DNA from: Talinum fruticosum
Taxonomy: Eukaryota > Streptophyta > Magnoliopsida > Caryophyllales > Talinaceae
DNA length: 64,000 nt
NCBI GenBank assembly: GCA_021018815.1
Contig: JAITYX010000059.1
Location: 3,534,001 to 3,598,000 of the forward strand
Direction of reading: 5' to 3'
This document shows positions 41,801-62,462 of the stretch, in pieces. Below the pieces are notes generated by a model that searched no databases, was not told the DNA's origin, and saw only the letters and a list, made by a program, of their open reading frames with translations. How positions within the stretch are numbered: position 1 is the first letter of the stretch; each line of letters opens with the position of its first letter. The position numbers were made by a program, and so were the translations under genes.

Positions 41801-44800
41801 TATCCTTTCTGAAATGCTCTGAACTTCAACCCACAAGGTGTTAAAAAGCAAGTGAAAATGACATTGTATACTCCTATGAGTTTGTGTCTGTATATACAAA
41901 CAATTTTGTGGGTCTATCAGAAATGCTCTTCTCATGGGGTCATGTTGGCTATATCTATATCTCTCGAACCCTGTTCAGGCAGGGTACGTAGTGTGTGGTT
42001 GTGTGTAATTCTGTGATTTCTTCACATTTGATAAGAGGAACCCAGCATAATTGTAAAAGCATTGGAGGTCGAATATGCTGAGTTTGTGAAGGACTTTAAT
42101 TGATGTTCTCCTAAGCTTTAGGAATTTAATGGCTTTTTTAGAGGCCAGAAATATTAGTATTGGGTTTGGTCCCCCATACTTTGCTGTGAAGCCATTACTT
42201 TCAAGGATGCCAAATTGCACATTGAATGTGATTGCCAACTATTTTTTATTTATTTTATGAGAGGTGGTGATGTGCCCTTTTGCACAGACCAAAGTCCTCT
42301 AGTATTAGCCACTCAAAATTGGAGAGAAAAATTTCAAGGCAGAGCTTTTTTTTTTTTTTTCAAGGTAGAGTTGAGCACCTTAGGTTAATTATTATTCTTG
42401 TTCAAGTACTTAAATTCGATTCAATAATATGTCGTTGAGGTCTCTTTCTGTAAAAAAAATAATAAAAAATGTTACTATTTCTATAAGCAGTAGAAAATAG
42501 TGTCAGGAGTTATAATTATACTAATAATCTTTATTTATTTTATTACTTTTTTATGATGTAATTTTTTTTATTGTATTTCATATTTTTTTTAAAGGTTAGA
42601 TGGTCTAATTTTATGGTGTTTATCTCGTCTCATGATGATATGTGTGCATTTTTATGAATTCTGCACACTTGAAAGATTTAAGGAAGTGAGCAATGTAAGA
42701 TATAAGTAGGTTACCAAAAAAGTGAGACACAGAGATAGGTGGTTGGGGGGTGTTGGGAAGATTTTTACATAGTTTGTAATTTGTGTAGAGTTCTTTCATT
42801 CCTTGACAAAATTATGTTTTGCAATGACGAAATTAGAATCAATTGGATTGAAAGTTTTTTCAATTAAAACTTAATTTAATCAATTTTAGGATATTTTAAA
42901 ATCATGTTTAGCTTTACATGATATTAATTTAGAACTGAAATAAACTTTTTTATATGATGAAAAAGTGAAGTCGATAATTATGTTTGACAAATTATTGAAA
43001 CCAAGCATGCACACACATAAAAGTGCAAAATTCACCATAAATAAAAAGATTAGGGTACATACTATAATAATAATTGGCAAATAGAGGTTAGATTTCATGA
43101 GTTGTATGTATAGACTTCAATCCCATGTGGTGCACATGCTAAGAGGATGACAGTGAAACTTAGCCTGGCCATGTCCCTGTCCCTGTCCCTTCTCATAGGA
43201 AGCAACCTTAACATAGATATATACCCTCTCAATTACATATTTATTATGGATAATTCCTCCGGATGAAATCTTATTTAATTTAATTATCTAAATTTATTTA
43301 AATTTTTAAAAAATGAGCATAGTTTTAGATTTTCGATTCCTATTTCAAAATTTTTCTTTAGTATTTGACTTTTAATCTAATTCAAATTTGTAAATTAACT
43401 TTTTATTTTTGTCAATTTTATTTTTTAATGCTTGATTTTGAAATGGATGTATGATGTCGTGCAATTCATTCTAATTGGGATATTCCATACTTTTATTTGG
43501 GGTTACTTTGTATTCTCTTTTAGTTGGAGGTGAAAATGAGTTGAACGGAATTGAAAGTAGGATAAAGAAGTCGGAAGAAATTGAAAAAGATAGGAAGTAG
43601 TTATAAATGGTTACAAAGCTGGAAGAAGTTCCAACAAATTTGAAGGAGGTAGGTAAAAAGAGTTGGAAGGGAAAAGCTCATACTGAGACGCCCTTACGCT
43701 AATAAGGGATTTTCATCAACCTTTATTGTTATTCGTCAGTCCCCAATAAAAAATACGGTGCATTTTACTTCCATACCTAATAATTTATTACATATTACTA
43801 ATTTCCTACATATAACAAGCCATAGTATTAAAGAACATTTTGGTATTATTTTTTTTATGCAATATTATAATGAATAGCCAGTGTTACTTTATTTATGATG
43901 AAATTACGTATTCTCCCTCTTTTGTTTGGAATCATGTTCGTCTTTAAGTTTCAAGTTATCATTTGAAATTAGGGTTTTATTTTGCCATTTTGAATCTTAT
44001 TTTCTAAGATAATTTTTTCTAAGGTATTTGTTCACATATTTTTCTAAAGTCTCAATACTTTCCTATTTTTCAATGTTTAGGGTTTCATTTTTAAATTAGG
44101 ATATCATTTCACCATTTTCAAAACTCCTACATCTCAAGATTTTTTGAACTAAACTCAACAACTACCTAAAATATATATATATAGGCCCTATTTGTTTGGC
44201 CAAATTAGTTGTTTGAGTAGCGGATAACCTGTTTAGGTAATTGTTATCTATTAAATTTTAAATGTTAGCGAGATGGATGTTCAACTAAGCCGTTGAATAA
44301 ATGTATTCGGTAAATTTAGTGGTTGAGTTAACTATTTTTGTCAAAAATACTATGAAACGCTACTTTTAAATGTGAAAAACTAATATTCTTAACTTTTTAG
44401 AAAAACTGCTTAAAATATTATAAATTAACACAAACGCTAGTTAAAAGACTATCTTAACGAACACTAATATTTAATTGGTGTCAAAATAATAAACGTTACT
44501 CCAAACGCGGTTGGCGAACACGACCATAGTCTATTACAATTCATTTAGTTACAATTAATTGTGCTACAACTCTTTGAAAAAAATATCCAATTTCGTCAAA
44601 TTTTATTTGCACAGACAAATTATATATGCCTTTAATGAACATCATCCTGCAAATATAAACTCAGCAAATCTTTATAGTAGTTGTATTAAAAAAATGCAAC
44701 CACCACATATTAGTTTAAAATGGTTAATTTAACACTTATTTTTCTTAATAAGATCAAATTTAAATTTTATGATGGGTGAAAAATATGTGAAAAAAACTAT

Positions 44801-45270
44801 GTTCTTTATGTACAATAGTAACTTGACTCCAATAATACAAAATATATATGTATAAGCGTGTATTTTTTTGGCCTTTAGACCTTTGTTTATATCAATTGAG
44901 GTATTGTTCGCTCATAAAATTATAAAAAAATAAAATTCTCCAATAATATATTTTCTCCATACAAAATATATATATATATATATATGCTTAAAAATCTTCT
45001 GTTTTTTATCTTCTCTTTTCTCCTTGGGGTGCAAATCTTGTGTTGTATTCGTGCAATGTGCCATGCACATTTGGCTAGTCCTGCTCCTGCACCCCTATGC
45101 TGACCTTTCAACCCCTCCCCCTCGAAAAAAAAAAGAAAAATTGTCCTATAAATAAAAGATTCTGCCATGTTTTTTTTGTTAATTTTTAATTTTTTGTGTG
45201 TTTGAGGGGTTTTATGTTTTACTTTTATTTTTGCTTATCATCAGCTGTCCTTATCCACTGTTAAAAATTT
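41801..45270. other. Intergenic spacer, hydrolase 2 to MPK16
   Basis: These are AT-rich 3.5 kb with no coding sequence recognised. They contain the hydrolase 2 3' UTR, poly-T tracts (about 42346-42360), short AT microsatellites (about 44970-44985) and a CTGTCC triplet repeat at about 43173-43190. No transposon ends were resolved. Confidence 0.55.
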
Positions 45271-46193
45271 GTGGAGTACAGTTGCAGCTAAAATAAATAC
45301 TGTTGTGCTGTTTAATTATAATTTTCTTCTCTCTCCCTCCCTCTCTCTCTCTCTCTCTCTGTGTATGCCTTTTCCTCCAACTCTTTTGCTTGAAGCAGAA
45401 TCACTATTCACGGACCTTCAAATCTCTCTCTCTCCTCTCTCTCTAAAGATCCAACCCAGCGGGTCCTCCAACCACGAAAATCCCATTCTAACTTCCAAAT
45501 TTCTCCGAAAATCTCTTTGCTTCATAGAGTCCAACCAAGTACCTAAAGGGTTCACTTAGATTTTTTCTGTTACCTCAGCACTACCCATCAACCAAAAAAG
45601 AAAAAAAGAAAAAATTGACCATATAATTTGTTCTTGTGCCCCTTCAATCAGTGCTGTTCATCTTCTCCATTAGATCCTCAAGCGTTCAATTTCTCTGCTC
45701 AAACCTGTGGGAAAAAAGAAGGAAGCTTTTTGGAAAAACCCAAGATAAATTTTGGAAAACCCCTTTGTTTTAGGTGGGTATTTTTTCTTTGGTGAGGAAT
45801 CTGGGTGAAGCAAGCCCAGCCGACAGTCGTTGATTTCAGCTGTTGATCGTATTCTTTTGATCTTTTGCCTTTTTAAGAAGCTCTTGAGATCTAAGAATTT
45901 AGGGTTTTAAATCTTTTGTTAGTTCCAAGAACTTGCGGTGGTTTTGTTTCAGCTGAAAGGGTTCTTCTCTGAGTTGGATTTGAACCATTTGGTGAGAATT
46001 TGGTCCTGTTTGGATTAGTTTGGGTTGAGAAGATCGAAGCAAAATTGATAATTTTTTAGCATATTCGGCCTAGTTCTGGGCACTTCTGATCTGGATCTGG
46101 GTACTTTTTTCTGAGCTGGTTCACGAACTCATCAGCTGGGTTCAGTTTATTGATTTTTTTGGGGCAAAGGGATTTTAATGCTTTGTGAGAAAA
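45271..46193 (+). promoter_or_regulatory. MPK16 5' leader region with CT microsatellite
   Basis: A (CT)n tract at about 45328-45360 and CT-rich sequence to about 45445 precede the gene, typical of plant transcription start areas. The long leader contains several upstream ATGs, including one at 45366 (about 64 codons to TAG) and one at 46178 that overlaps the MPK16 start. The transcript start itself cannot be fixed. Confidence 0.4.

Positions 46194-46204
<11 letters not shown>
46178..46204 (+). CDS. Upstream ORF overlapping the MPK16 start codon
   Basis: ATG at 46178 reads MLCEKNAT and stops at TGA 46202-46204. It is in a different frame and straddles the MPK16 ATG at 46194. If the leader is transcribed as expected, ribosomes starting here would pass the main start, which could lower MPK16 translation. 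There is no coding conservation to support it, only position. Confidence 0.35.
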
Positions 46205-52918
<6,714 letters not shown>

Positions 52919-54458
52919 ACCCGGGTCTCCGTGTCTGCTACTTGGAAAATTCATCTGCCTATCTACTCAATGTCGGAGCTCATGTATGATGAAAGTGGTA
53001 ATCCCATTATTCATGGGGCCGGATGAATGAAGATGGCAAATCCGACTTATATGCTTGTCGGGAAGAAGGTTCCGGAAGGACTAAAAGGCCTCCGATGAAC
53101 TGAATTTGGTATACTGCAGGTGGCTTGGTGATGAGATGGTATTGAAGATGAACTGGTAAGGGTTTTAAGGGCCAGATCATAGATAATGCCATGTGATGTT
53201 GGGTTAGAAGTTGGTAAATTTGCAATCTCTTTTAAAACTGTTTTTGTTCTCTGTGCTACTGTTGAACTATGACACTATCTTCCCCCTGTAGGAGGACACT
53301 AGAACTTTTATTTGCATTTTGCAATGTATTTTTACCTCCAAAATTGTAATAAAGGCCCTCTAGTTTCTGCTCTTTCGTCGAAAAAGAATGTGACCCCTAG
53401 GTTTTATGGAATGACTTTTTAAGTGTAATTGCAAAGGACAAACATCTTCTTATTTTGAGACCAAGACTTCTATTACTTGTGCCATTGTGTACTCATCATC
53501 GCTAGATTTTATTGGTCAACTGTCGGTAGTAAACTGAAGCCTGTACCATAACATATTTAAACTTGTCCATACGACGAACACATGTATGATTTCTCAATAC
53601 TTGAAATCACTTACAGCACATAACCCTTAAAATTGTATGCATTGAGGAGTTTAGAAATTGGTATCCGAGTTTGATCTCAACGGTGCAAAACAAAAGACTA
53701 GATTGATGACCATATTCTCCTTTCTGGACCGATAAAACTCCTATATTGAGCGCTTCACAAAGAAGTGAAGCGAGTGCTTCTGGACTGTGATTTGTCTTTC
53801 AGGGGAAAGGTGTGAGACTTGAAACTCCTAATACTTCCATAAACCCCGGTCTATAAATTCAAGGCATGTTAAGGTCTACATAATATATTGATGACTACCT
53901 TATAATTTGTGTGAAACTGCATAGAGAACATGATACTAGAAACTCCATAGACAGCACCCAAAAAACAAAAAAGGTAGTCCGTAAAGAGCAAATGAGCAGA
54001 GTAAATGAACATCTTTGCAACGCTCGCTGCTAAGCTCCAGCTCTGAGCTGTAGTATCCACTTATGCAAAACAGTGGGTATACCGTATATTCCCTCTCCAG
54101 TCGCCCCCACCCTTCTTCCCCCAGAGAAGCAAATTAAAGGACAAAAATACGGAAGATGAAGAGCAATAAAGGGAATCTGCATTTCGTCGAATTCAATTTA
54201 CATGCCTGAAAGGCTCAACATCTCACAACACCACAGACACAGACACTGCAGCTCCAGGAACAAACATGCTTGGCAGGGAGAAGGGAAGATAGAGGGAAAA
54301 AAGGGGATTGGGGTCAGAGAGAAAGAGAGAGATGGCATATATGATATTCAAGAATTACCAGATCAACAAATCTTCTGAGTAATGACACTGTTTAGAACAT
54401 CTAACAACCTAATTTTATTAGGTTGGACAAACTCTAATTCTACTTTGACATTATTCAC
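52919..54458. other. Convergent intergenic spacer, MPK16 to BPM1
   Basis: 1.5 kb between two converging genes, expected to be mostly 3' UTR. AATAAAGG at about 53348 could act as the MPK16 polyadenylation signal. No other feature is recognised. Confidence 0.5.
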
Positions 54459-57400
54459 TCAGTATATCCGCTGCTTCACCCTTCTTCCATTCATGTCACC
54501 TCCATCGAGCATATTGGTCTCATTGCCATACGTAAAAGAGGACCGAGAATGCTCACTGATCTTTGCTACATATTCCAGCAGTTCGGTGATGACTGAGGGG
54601 CAACTCACTTTCAGGTACTCGAAACCATCTGTCTGCATCACAGCTGAATCCAACAATTTACAGGTTTAGCAAACAGATCAAACATACACAAAATTCTCTG
54701 TACTGCCAATTACTCATCAGATAAAACTTAAAAGTAACGTCTCGAACCCACAAAATATGGATTAAATAGCCTGAACCATTCAATCATTGTTCATGGAAAA
54801 CAGTTGCACTAACATATGATTGCTAAACTTGCCTTTCTGGTTATCAAGAAGTAAACAAAGATTATCAGACCAGTCGTTATATTATATTTATGTCTGACTA
54901 ACCTCTCAGATTTTCACGCAATGCGACAAACTTTAGGCACTCAGCTTTCAATTGTAAACACTGATGTTGCTCAGCCAAGGCTAACGTTGTTGCTACATTG
55001 TTTATAGCAACATCCTCACAGAGTTTAGCTTCACACATAAGTTTTAGCCTCTCAAGTCCATATCGGTCAGCTGCGGCAAGCATGTGCTGAGCCATTAAGG
55101 TTGAAGCCCCTTTGGAATTCAGACCAGTGAGCTCTTGCATCTCTGGCAACTCATCGCAATATATATAATGCAGCAAAGCCTAAAGTCATACAAGAAGACA
55201 AATACGAAAGTTCATTAAAAAAACAAATATCTTAATATAGGAATACAAATATCAGCATAACATCTGAGAAAGAGGCATAAAAAGCAAATAAAAATAAAAG
55301 AACCAGATGAGAAAGTCTAGTGGATTTTCAAAGTCAAAAGCATCTTCCACTATGCAACAACTATGATAAGAAAAAAACCCACAGGCACTAATGCATATGA
55401 ATTACCCTGTCTACAAGGTTTGGGCAGAGAAAGAAGATGGTACCTTACCCTGCATGTAGAGAGGGAAAATCCCCAAGCACTAAAGATTATGACTTCATAA
55501 CTCTCTCTATATGATACAAAAATAAATTGCAGCAACAGTAACAATTGCAGTAACATTTGCTATATACAGAATCAATGACCTTATTAATCTGTCAACAAAT
55601 TTTCATATTTCAACTCAAACAATTTTTGAGTTTCTACACCACATTCCGAAAGTAATGTGGTGAAATTATTCCTATATTATTTTTCATGAGTTATGAGGTT
55701 CTAAACATGCCAAAAGCCCAAAGAACAAGAGACAATGTCATTAGATTTGGGATTTTCAGCATCTGCGTTATGTTTGCACACATCCACGTGGTTGAATACA
55801 GCCTCTAAACTTAACAACATAATTGTTGGTCACATAATGATTAGCTAAATCAGTCCTTGCGGGGGTCATCTGACAAAAAGTGTCCAAACAAAAAAAAAAC
55901 AGAGCAGAAAAATTCCTGGATATAGTACATTGCATTGCGTCTCTTTTTTATTTTTTGAATTTGAAAATTTGGAAGGGGGGTTTGCAGTTGTTGCATTGCA
56001 TTGTGGATGGCCTTAATTTGATTTGGATCTATGGCAAAAACAATAAGTAAGAGGGAGCAACAAAACACAATCTTCCTTTTCTTTATTTTAGATGAGTAAA
56101 CAAAAGATATGTAAAAAAATACCAAAGGGACATCACCCATGCACAAAGATCATCTTTCCCTGAACCATAGTCTGCTTGACTCTGGATTTAAAAAGCATTC
56201 ACTGCCTACTACTATATGATAAAAGAAGTTGACGACATTTAGTGGGACTTGCGTTTTCGATATAATCTTAATCTAAAACCAACAAAATCGAGCAAAGGTG
56301 AATTTCATTTGACAAAAAGATGGAGTGTGATTTCAACTGAAATATAAAAATGGATACAGAGCAGTATCTATAAATGGGGCACATCCTGAATTCGGTACTC
56401 AAACATTATAGTCCGCAGGTGAGAAAACAGGAGGATATTGTCAAACACAAGATAACCCTGAAGCTAAAGACACAGCAGGAAAAGCAGGAAATTAAAAAAA
56501 AAAAAAAGCCCTCAGGTTACAGAAGGGCACAACAGAGGACTGCTGCCACCCCCACCCCCTCAAAAACAAAAAGAAGAAGAAACCTACAATATGGGACTGC
56601 TTAATGCTTATACAGTGATTGATGTCTATGAGTTCAAGGCATAAAATTGACACTGAGATGATTTGCAAATGGAGCACAGTATCTACAGCAAAGGTTTTTA
56701 GATTTTTGGAAGTCAGAAATCACAGGGTCTTCATAAATCAGGAGAAGAGTACAAGTCATGTGGTCGGTCCTTGGCTTAATTTCCAGCTTTTTATAGGTTT
56801 AGTTACAAAGTTGCATGATCTACTTCTTTGGTTTGATGATCTCATTTTGGCACTAATGAATCACATGATTCATTTCAACTCATATCAACATGCTATAGTG
56901 TTCTCCTTGAAAATTGAACTTCAATTTAACAACATTCATCAATATCAGGGGCAAAATATCAATATAAGGAAATAAGATTACATGAGTCAAGGCAAGAAAA
57001 AGAATTCTGCAACCTTAACATGAACTACAATCTTGAAATCTGAGCAAATGCAACAGAGAAGACACACCACTATGATGCATTATTTACTCCAATGCGTCAA
57101 ATTGAAACGAAGGAATATTAGACTTCACTCACTAAAAACTCTCATTGACCTCTTCCCTGCAAGAAGTTTCTTTTCTTCTAGAAACAGGAGGACCGGGCAT
57201 TTCTTTTCTTTTTTTTTTTTTTGGGGGGAGGGGGAGCAAGTTGCAGTTGCAGTTGCATTATTACCAGGTCATTAGTTTTGCCAATACTATGCTAACTTCA
57301 AGATGAGTAATAAATTAGAAACCCCTTACTAAAAAAAAAAAAGGAATACCACCAACGTTCTCCACCCAAATGGACTACCGATTAACTAGTTTAGATTTAG

Positions 57401-60400
57401 AATTACAACAACTCTCGGTGTGGGTCCGCTTGCAGGGGGATATCCAAATGTAGGCAAATCTTACCTTTGCAAGCATCTCTACCACCACAGAGACTGTTTC
57501 CAAGAGACACACATTAAAATAAAAATAAAAATTTGAGAAAATTTTTGGAGTTGAAATTCCTTTGAAACACAAGGTAACATACAAATTAAAAGTCAGCATT
57601 CATTAACATTATGTACACAAGAAAGGTTAGTGCAAAACATTTAAAAAAACATTAGTTAGATGTAACATGGAAAAAGGGTGGGTGGGGGGGCAGGGAAAGC
57701 ACATATGCCTGTGATCATACAGAAAGAGTGAAGAGACAGTGAAATGAGGATGCCAGTACCTTGAACACTGGAGCTTCCATGTCATCAACCTTTATGTCTT
57801 GCATATTTTTCTCCTTCATGGGACCAAAAAGTTGTGCCTTAAACACAGGCGATCGTGCAGCCAGGACTAATTTGTGTGCTGCGAAGATCTCCCCATCAAC
57901 TTCAAAAGTTACATCAGTACCCCTCTTACTCTCCAGTAGTTGCCCATATTGTTTTCCTATATCAGAGGGTGGTACCGGTATAGCATATTCTTTAGGTCCC
58001 TCAGTATGTGATTTGACAACACCTACGGTGGCTGTGATGATAAGGCAATCATCTTTAAGGTAGTCAGACGTCTCCAATGAAGTCCTTTTGTAAAACCGTT
58101 TATAGCCCCTGAGATAAATCAACAGGTTAGGTGCAGCACCAGTATGCTTACTATCAAAGTGAATGCCCTTAAAACTAAAAGAAAAATATAATGCATAAAA
58201 TCCCCAAGAAAATGAAACCCCGCAGCCTCATAATGTCTTTCCTGCAGTAAATGAGCATAAAAGACAAACTCGCCAACATAATATCCCTTCGCACAGAACA
58301 TGGATCTCCAAAACACAAATAGACATTTAAAAATCAAGTACATTAGTAGATAACCCTCTGAGGTGCATCTGTAAAATACAGCTGACCCTGGATGGTATGC
58401 CATTATATTCCACCAAGGCAGAAAGGATGGCAATCAATACAAACAAGAAAAAAGCAATGAAGGGAACACACAAATAGCCTGGCATGAGAACAAAAACTTG
58501 CCCCTAATGACGTAGATCATGTAAGAAAAGGCAACCCAACAAAAGAGCCATTTGATGTTCACATAATACTCCAGAATCTCCTCACCAGCATGGCTTTCCT
58601 TACATTCTTTTCCTACTACTAGTCTTTAATCTTTCTAACATTTGTCCATCAAACCAATAGCTTGTGTTTGAAGACCACACCAGAATATAATAACTTACAT
58701 CCAAGTAATTACTATTTATCAATGCTATTCAACTTGGTGGAATGGAGCGCAACTCCATCATATTCATGCCAGATTGTCTAGTATCTAGTGTTGCCTGTCT
58801 ATTGTGTGTGTGTGTGTGTGTGTGTGAAGGGAAAATATTAATATGCTTTTAGTCTAACCTAAACAACTTAGTCTTCATGGCCATGTCAAAGTGTTCAGTA
58901 CCAACATCAACATATGAAATGGATTGACGAGTCCATGAAACATAACCCCTTTTTTAGGCAAGGAATTTATTAAAAAATTATAGAAACGAACAAGAATGTT
59001 GTGCAGATCAAACATGCTAAAAACACTTGTTGCATTCTGTAAAAGATTATTGACAAATCATTTTTCTTGTCCCAAAAGTTCAAAATCTTAATCGACTTGT
59101 CCTTAGGTGCTCAACAAGAGTTTAAAGTCTTTCAACACCAATGAGAACTCTTCTATTTATTGTCATTAAAATAATTCAAAAAATGACATGAGGACCGTTC
59201 TTCTACCCACCAAGATGGCCTGCTCCTTGATGAGAGAGAGGTTACTGCTATCCAGAGGTTTAAATCTCAAATGCCCCAGTATATTATGTAACTGTTTATA
59301 TGCAACTGATTCTTTTGCTCCTCCCTCCCAAAAACCCAAAAAAGAAGGAATGAACCGAACTCCAGAAAGCACCCAAGGCAAGAGATGATTTTAGCCAAGA
59401 TGTCAATCTCTAAATGAAAGACAAGGAAGATGAAGATGACAATGTTTCAGCGCAAGTTCCTTGAGATAAAGGAAGGGAAGGATGACCATCAATGACAATC
59501 TTCCGTATAACTTGAACCCCAGAAGTGGCTAAAGCATAGGGTTTTCAATGCCTTTTAAAAAACAACCACCTGCAAGCCTGTTGCCAATACTCTGTCAAAA
59601 GCTCAGCAGTATATCTCATTTAAATATATACCAAAGATCAAGATTGAGATAGGCACCCAATGCATCCCCCTTACTAATTCTTGTGTTTTTTCTCCCCCTA
59701 CTTCACTCACTCTTTGAACTACATTCCATGGAAATGATCCCATGAACAAATCTCTTACAGTTTAAGGGCTATTTTCATCAACACCTAGCAAACAACTCAT
59801 CAGCACTCGATAAAAGGCCACAGATTTGAGAATTTTGGAAGGCACCCATGTCATCCATCTATCCTCATAATTAATCTCTCACATCAATCAAATTCCAAAT
59901 TATCACGCAACCCTAGTCATGGGAACACATATTGCTGGCATTCAAAACCCATGGCACCAACTTACAAAAGCAATTGCCCAATTTTTTCATAACTCATATC
60001 ATTACAACAAACAAGACCACAACAATAACATTTCCGAATTCCTACGGAAAGAGAAAATTAAGCTTACCACATACTCCCACGATACTTAAGCGTGTACGGG
60101 CCGCTCTCGAGCAATCGACCGAAATGCGAATGAACTTTATGATTCCCTTTCCCACTCTGATCTTCAAGTTTCAACTCGAACAGGGCCCTAACATCGGTGC
60201 CGTCGCTGGCCAAGGCGATGAAAAGCGATACATAGTTAGCATTATCTTCGAGGCTCTTACCATCAGGATAGAAGTAGATCGCCCACAAGTACCCTCCCAC
60301 CATGAACGTATCAGAAGCTATGTACTTTCCAATCTCGTGACCCTTCGATAAGGAGTAGCCATTGATCTTGAACTCGTGGGTTCCATTAACGGTTTCAATT

Positions 60401-60489
60401 CGCGCGGTGGAGGAGGAGATTCCGGAAGATGACGAGGGAGAGGAGGTAGAGGGAGCTGAGGGTTCTGCGCAAACCCTAGAAATTCCCAT
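54459..60489 (-). CDS. BPM1: BTB/POZ and MATH domain-containing protein (BPM1/2 type)
   Basis: Substrate adaptor for CUL3-RING ubiquitin ligases. In Arabidopsis BPM proteins target AP2/ERF and class I HD-ZIP factors for degradation. Four exons: 60489-60068, 58108-57760, 55179-54903, 54643-54459, joining in frame to 410 residues with no lesion. The MATH domain spans about 34-165 ([49 protein letters not shown]). The BTB domain spans about 195-320 ([45 protein letters not shown]), followed by the BACK-like tail ([12 protein letters not shown]) and a C-terminus RRVKQRIY. The start MGISRVCAE matches the AtBPM1 N-terminus (MGTTRVCSE as I recall it), so I prefer 60489 over the in-frame ATG at 60546. 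Introns 1 and 2 are 2.0 and 2.6 kb. Confidence 0.93.
58805..58826 (+). repeat. (GT)n microsatellite in BPM1 intron 1
   Basis: About eleven GT units in an uninterrupted run. Confidence 0.9.
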
Positions 60490-60960
60490 CAAACAAAATT
60501 TGGGTCCAAGCAATCCCGAATTGAGGGAGGGATTTCGTGATTGCAAGCTAGTAACAACCAGAAAAGAGGGAATTCACCGGATTTGGGAGGAATATGGAAT
60601 AATTTGGATTGGAATAGAGGGAATTAGGATCGAATCGAGGTTTAATTGGGGATTGAGATGGAGAGAGAGACAGAGAGGATTCTTGAGGGTGTTTTGTTAA
60701 GGGTGTTGACTGAGTTTTTGAGCCGATGGTTGGATTTATCGGTCGGAGGTGAAGAGGAGAGAAAGAGAGGGGGTTAACCGCACCGGCTACGACTTTTCCG
60801 ACTTTTTCGCACGCGCATCTTTTTTTTTTTTTAACCACCTTCGGTCCGATTTTTTTTTTGGATAGAATTATTGTTTTTAATTCCATTTTTTACCATAATT
60901 TTAAAAAAATATTATTCTGATGAATGCATGATGAATCTATCATTCCGAAATGCCCCCTTT

Positions 60961-60962
<2 letters not shown>

Positions 60963-61007
<45 letters not shown>
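60963..61007 (+). repeat. (AT)n microsatellite
   Basis: An uninterrupted alternation of A and T of about 22 units, lying about 480 bp upstream of the BPM1 start codon. It can extrude as a cruciform and is likely to vary in length. Confidence 0.9.
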
Positions 61008-61010
<3 letters not shown>

Positions 61011-61822
61011 TTTAATTTATTATATTTATTGCTCCTTTTTATTTAAATTACATGAATAAAATTATTATATTATTATTTTATATAATTAAATTTTATCTAA
61101 TTTAATTTTAATAAATCGTCAAATTCCATGATTCCATTTAATTATTTGATTCTGTTTCTTCCCCTTCGGCCTTCGCCACCCCCATCCTCTCTCTCAGACA
61201 CACATGTTCTTCTCTAGCTTTCCTTTTACTTACTTTTTATTAGTTGAGTAATCCCAAATTATAGGCATATTCATATATTATAATATTTTACTTAGTATTA
61301 AATAATTTTTAGAGACTACAACTTGGACAAAACTAAAGTACCACATTACTGCACTATTTATTGTTCAACTGTCAAGTCTCGGTTTATAACAATTTTAGCA
61401 CGTAAGGAAATTATACTCTTTATGTTTAGCTATTTCTTTTCAAAGGTGGTATTAAATTTGAAGTTATGAAATAATGATTGTGATAGAGATTTTATTATTT
61501 TAGATTATTTATCTCAATATTTTAATTTTTTTAGATTTCGGTTCATCTTTTAATTTATGTATTGGATGATGTTTTGTTTGATTAATCATTAGAAGAACTA
61601 ATATAATTTTTTGGTGTAACATTATGTATTGGATATGCAAAAGCTATTATGTATAGGTTTCGACCTAATTTTCGGTAATAAGTCATCCATCTTGCATTGC
61701 AATTGCTCTAAGTAATAATATGGTAATCCTTAATCTATCGAATCAAATCACAAAAAGTCAAAAGAAAAATATGTTTTTTTAAAAATATTCCAAACACTAC
61801 TGCTGTGCTCCCCTTTGCCTGA

Positions 61823-61828
61823 CACGTG
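61823..61828. promoter_or_regulatory. G-box (CACGTG) upstream of BPM1
   Basis: The palindromic CACGTG lies in GACACGTGGC, which matches the ABRE/G-box consensus bound by bZIP and bHLH factors. It is about 1.3 kb upstream of BPM1, so function is uncertain. Confidence 0.3.
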
Positions 61829-62462
61829 GCAATATAACTGGTGGTGACTGGTGAATAATCCCCCAATATATATTTGGAATTTTTTAAAAGTTTGTTACCA
61901 TATACATTAATTAATATTTTTCTTTCCTTGATCCTGACAATCCTTTTAATATAATGCAGTCCAATTAGATGGAACATATCATCTTTAAAATTTTAATTTT
62001 AAAAATTAAAATTAAAATCAATAAATCATAATGTGACAGTGTATTTTTAATGTAAATTTTATTGATGCCAATATAATTTTCTTAATCCTTACATAATAAT
62101 GACAACAATATTTTTTATTTTTCATCATTTTCTACTTAGTTATTTCCTTATGCATCACACGCGGGTAAAAGTACTACAACATGTTTCTGTTATTTCCACA
62201 CCCCCCCAACAAAAAGCAGTATTTTTACAAAGAGACAAGTGAAAGCATGCAAAAAGGGTTGTATGGGCATTAATAACGAAAGATGTAAACAAATTTCATT
62301 AGCAAAGAGAGGCAGACCCAATGGAAGCATCCCCTGCTTCCCAGGATTAATACAACATATACAACAATTAGAAAACACAAATGTACAACAAGAGCAAGAA
62401 TAGTTGACATGTCTATGAAAATGTTACACAACAGAGGAGATCATCAAACTAGTTTAGATCCC

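Larger units (their letters stand above)
60490..62462. other. Spacer between tandem BPM genes
   Basis: 2 kb comprising the BPM1 promoter and leader (60490 to about 60900, CT/GA-rich), an (AT)n microsatellite at 60963-61007, a very AT-rich stretch, a CACGTG core within GACACGTGGC at 61821-61830, an A/T palindrome at 61984-62020, and the 3' UTR of the next BPM gene. No gene was found. Confidence 0.55.

Noticed and set aside
60490..60546. BPM1 start at 60546
   Set aside because: The in-frame ATG at 60489 begins MGISRVC, which matches the family N-terminus; the extra 19 residues do not.
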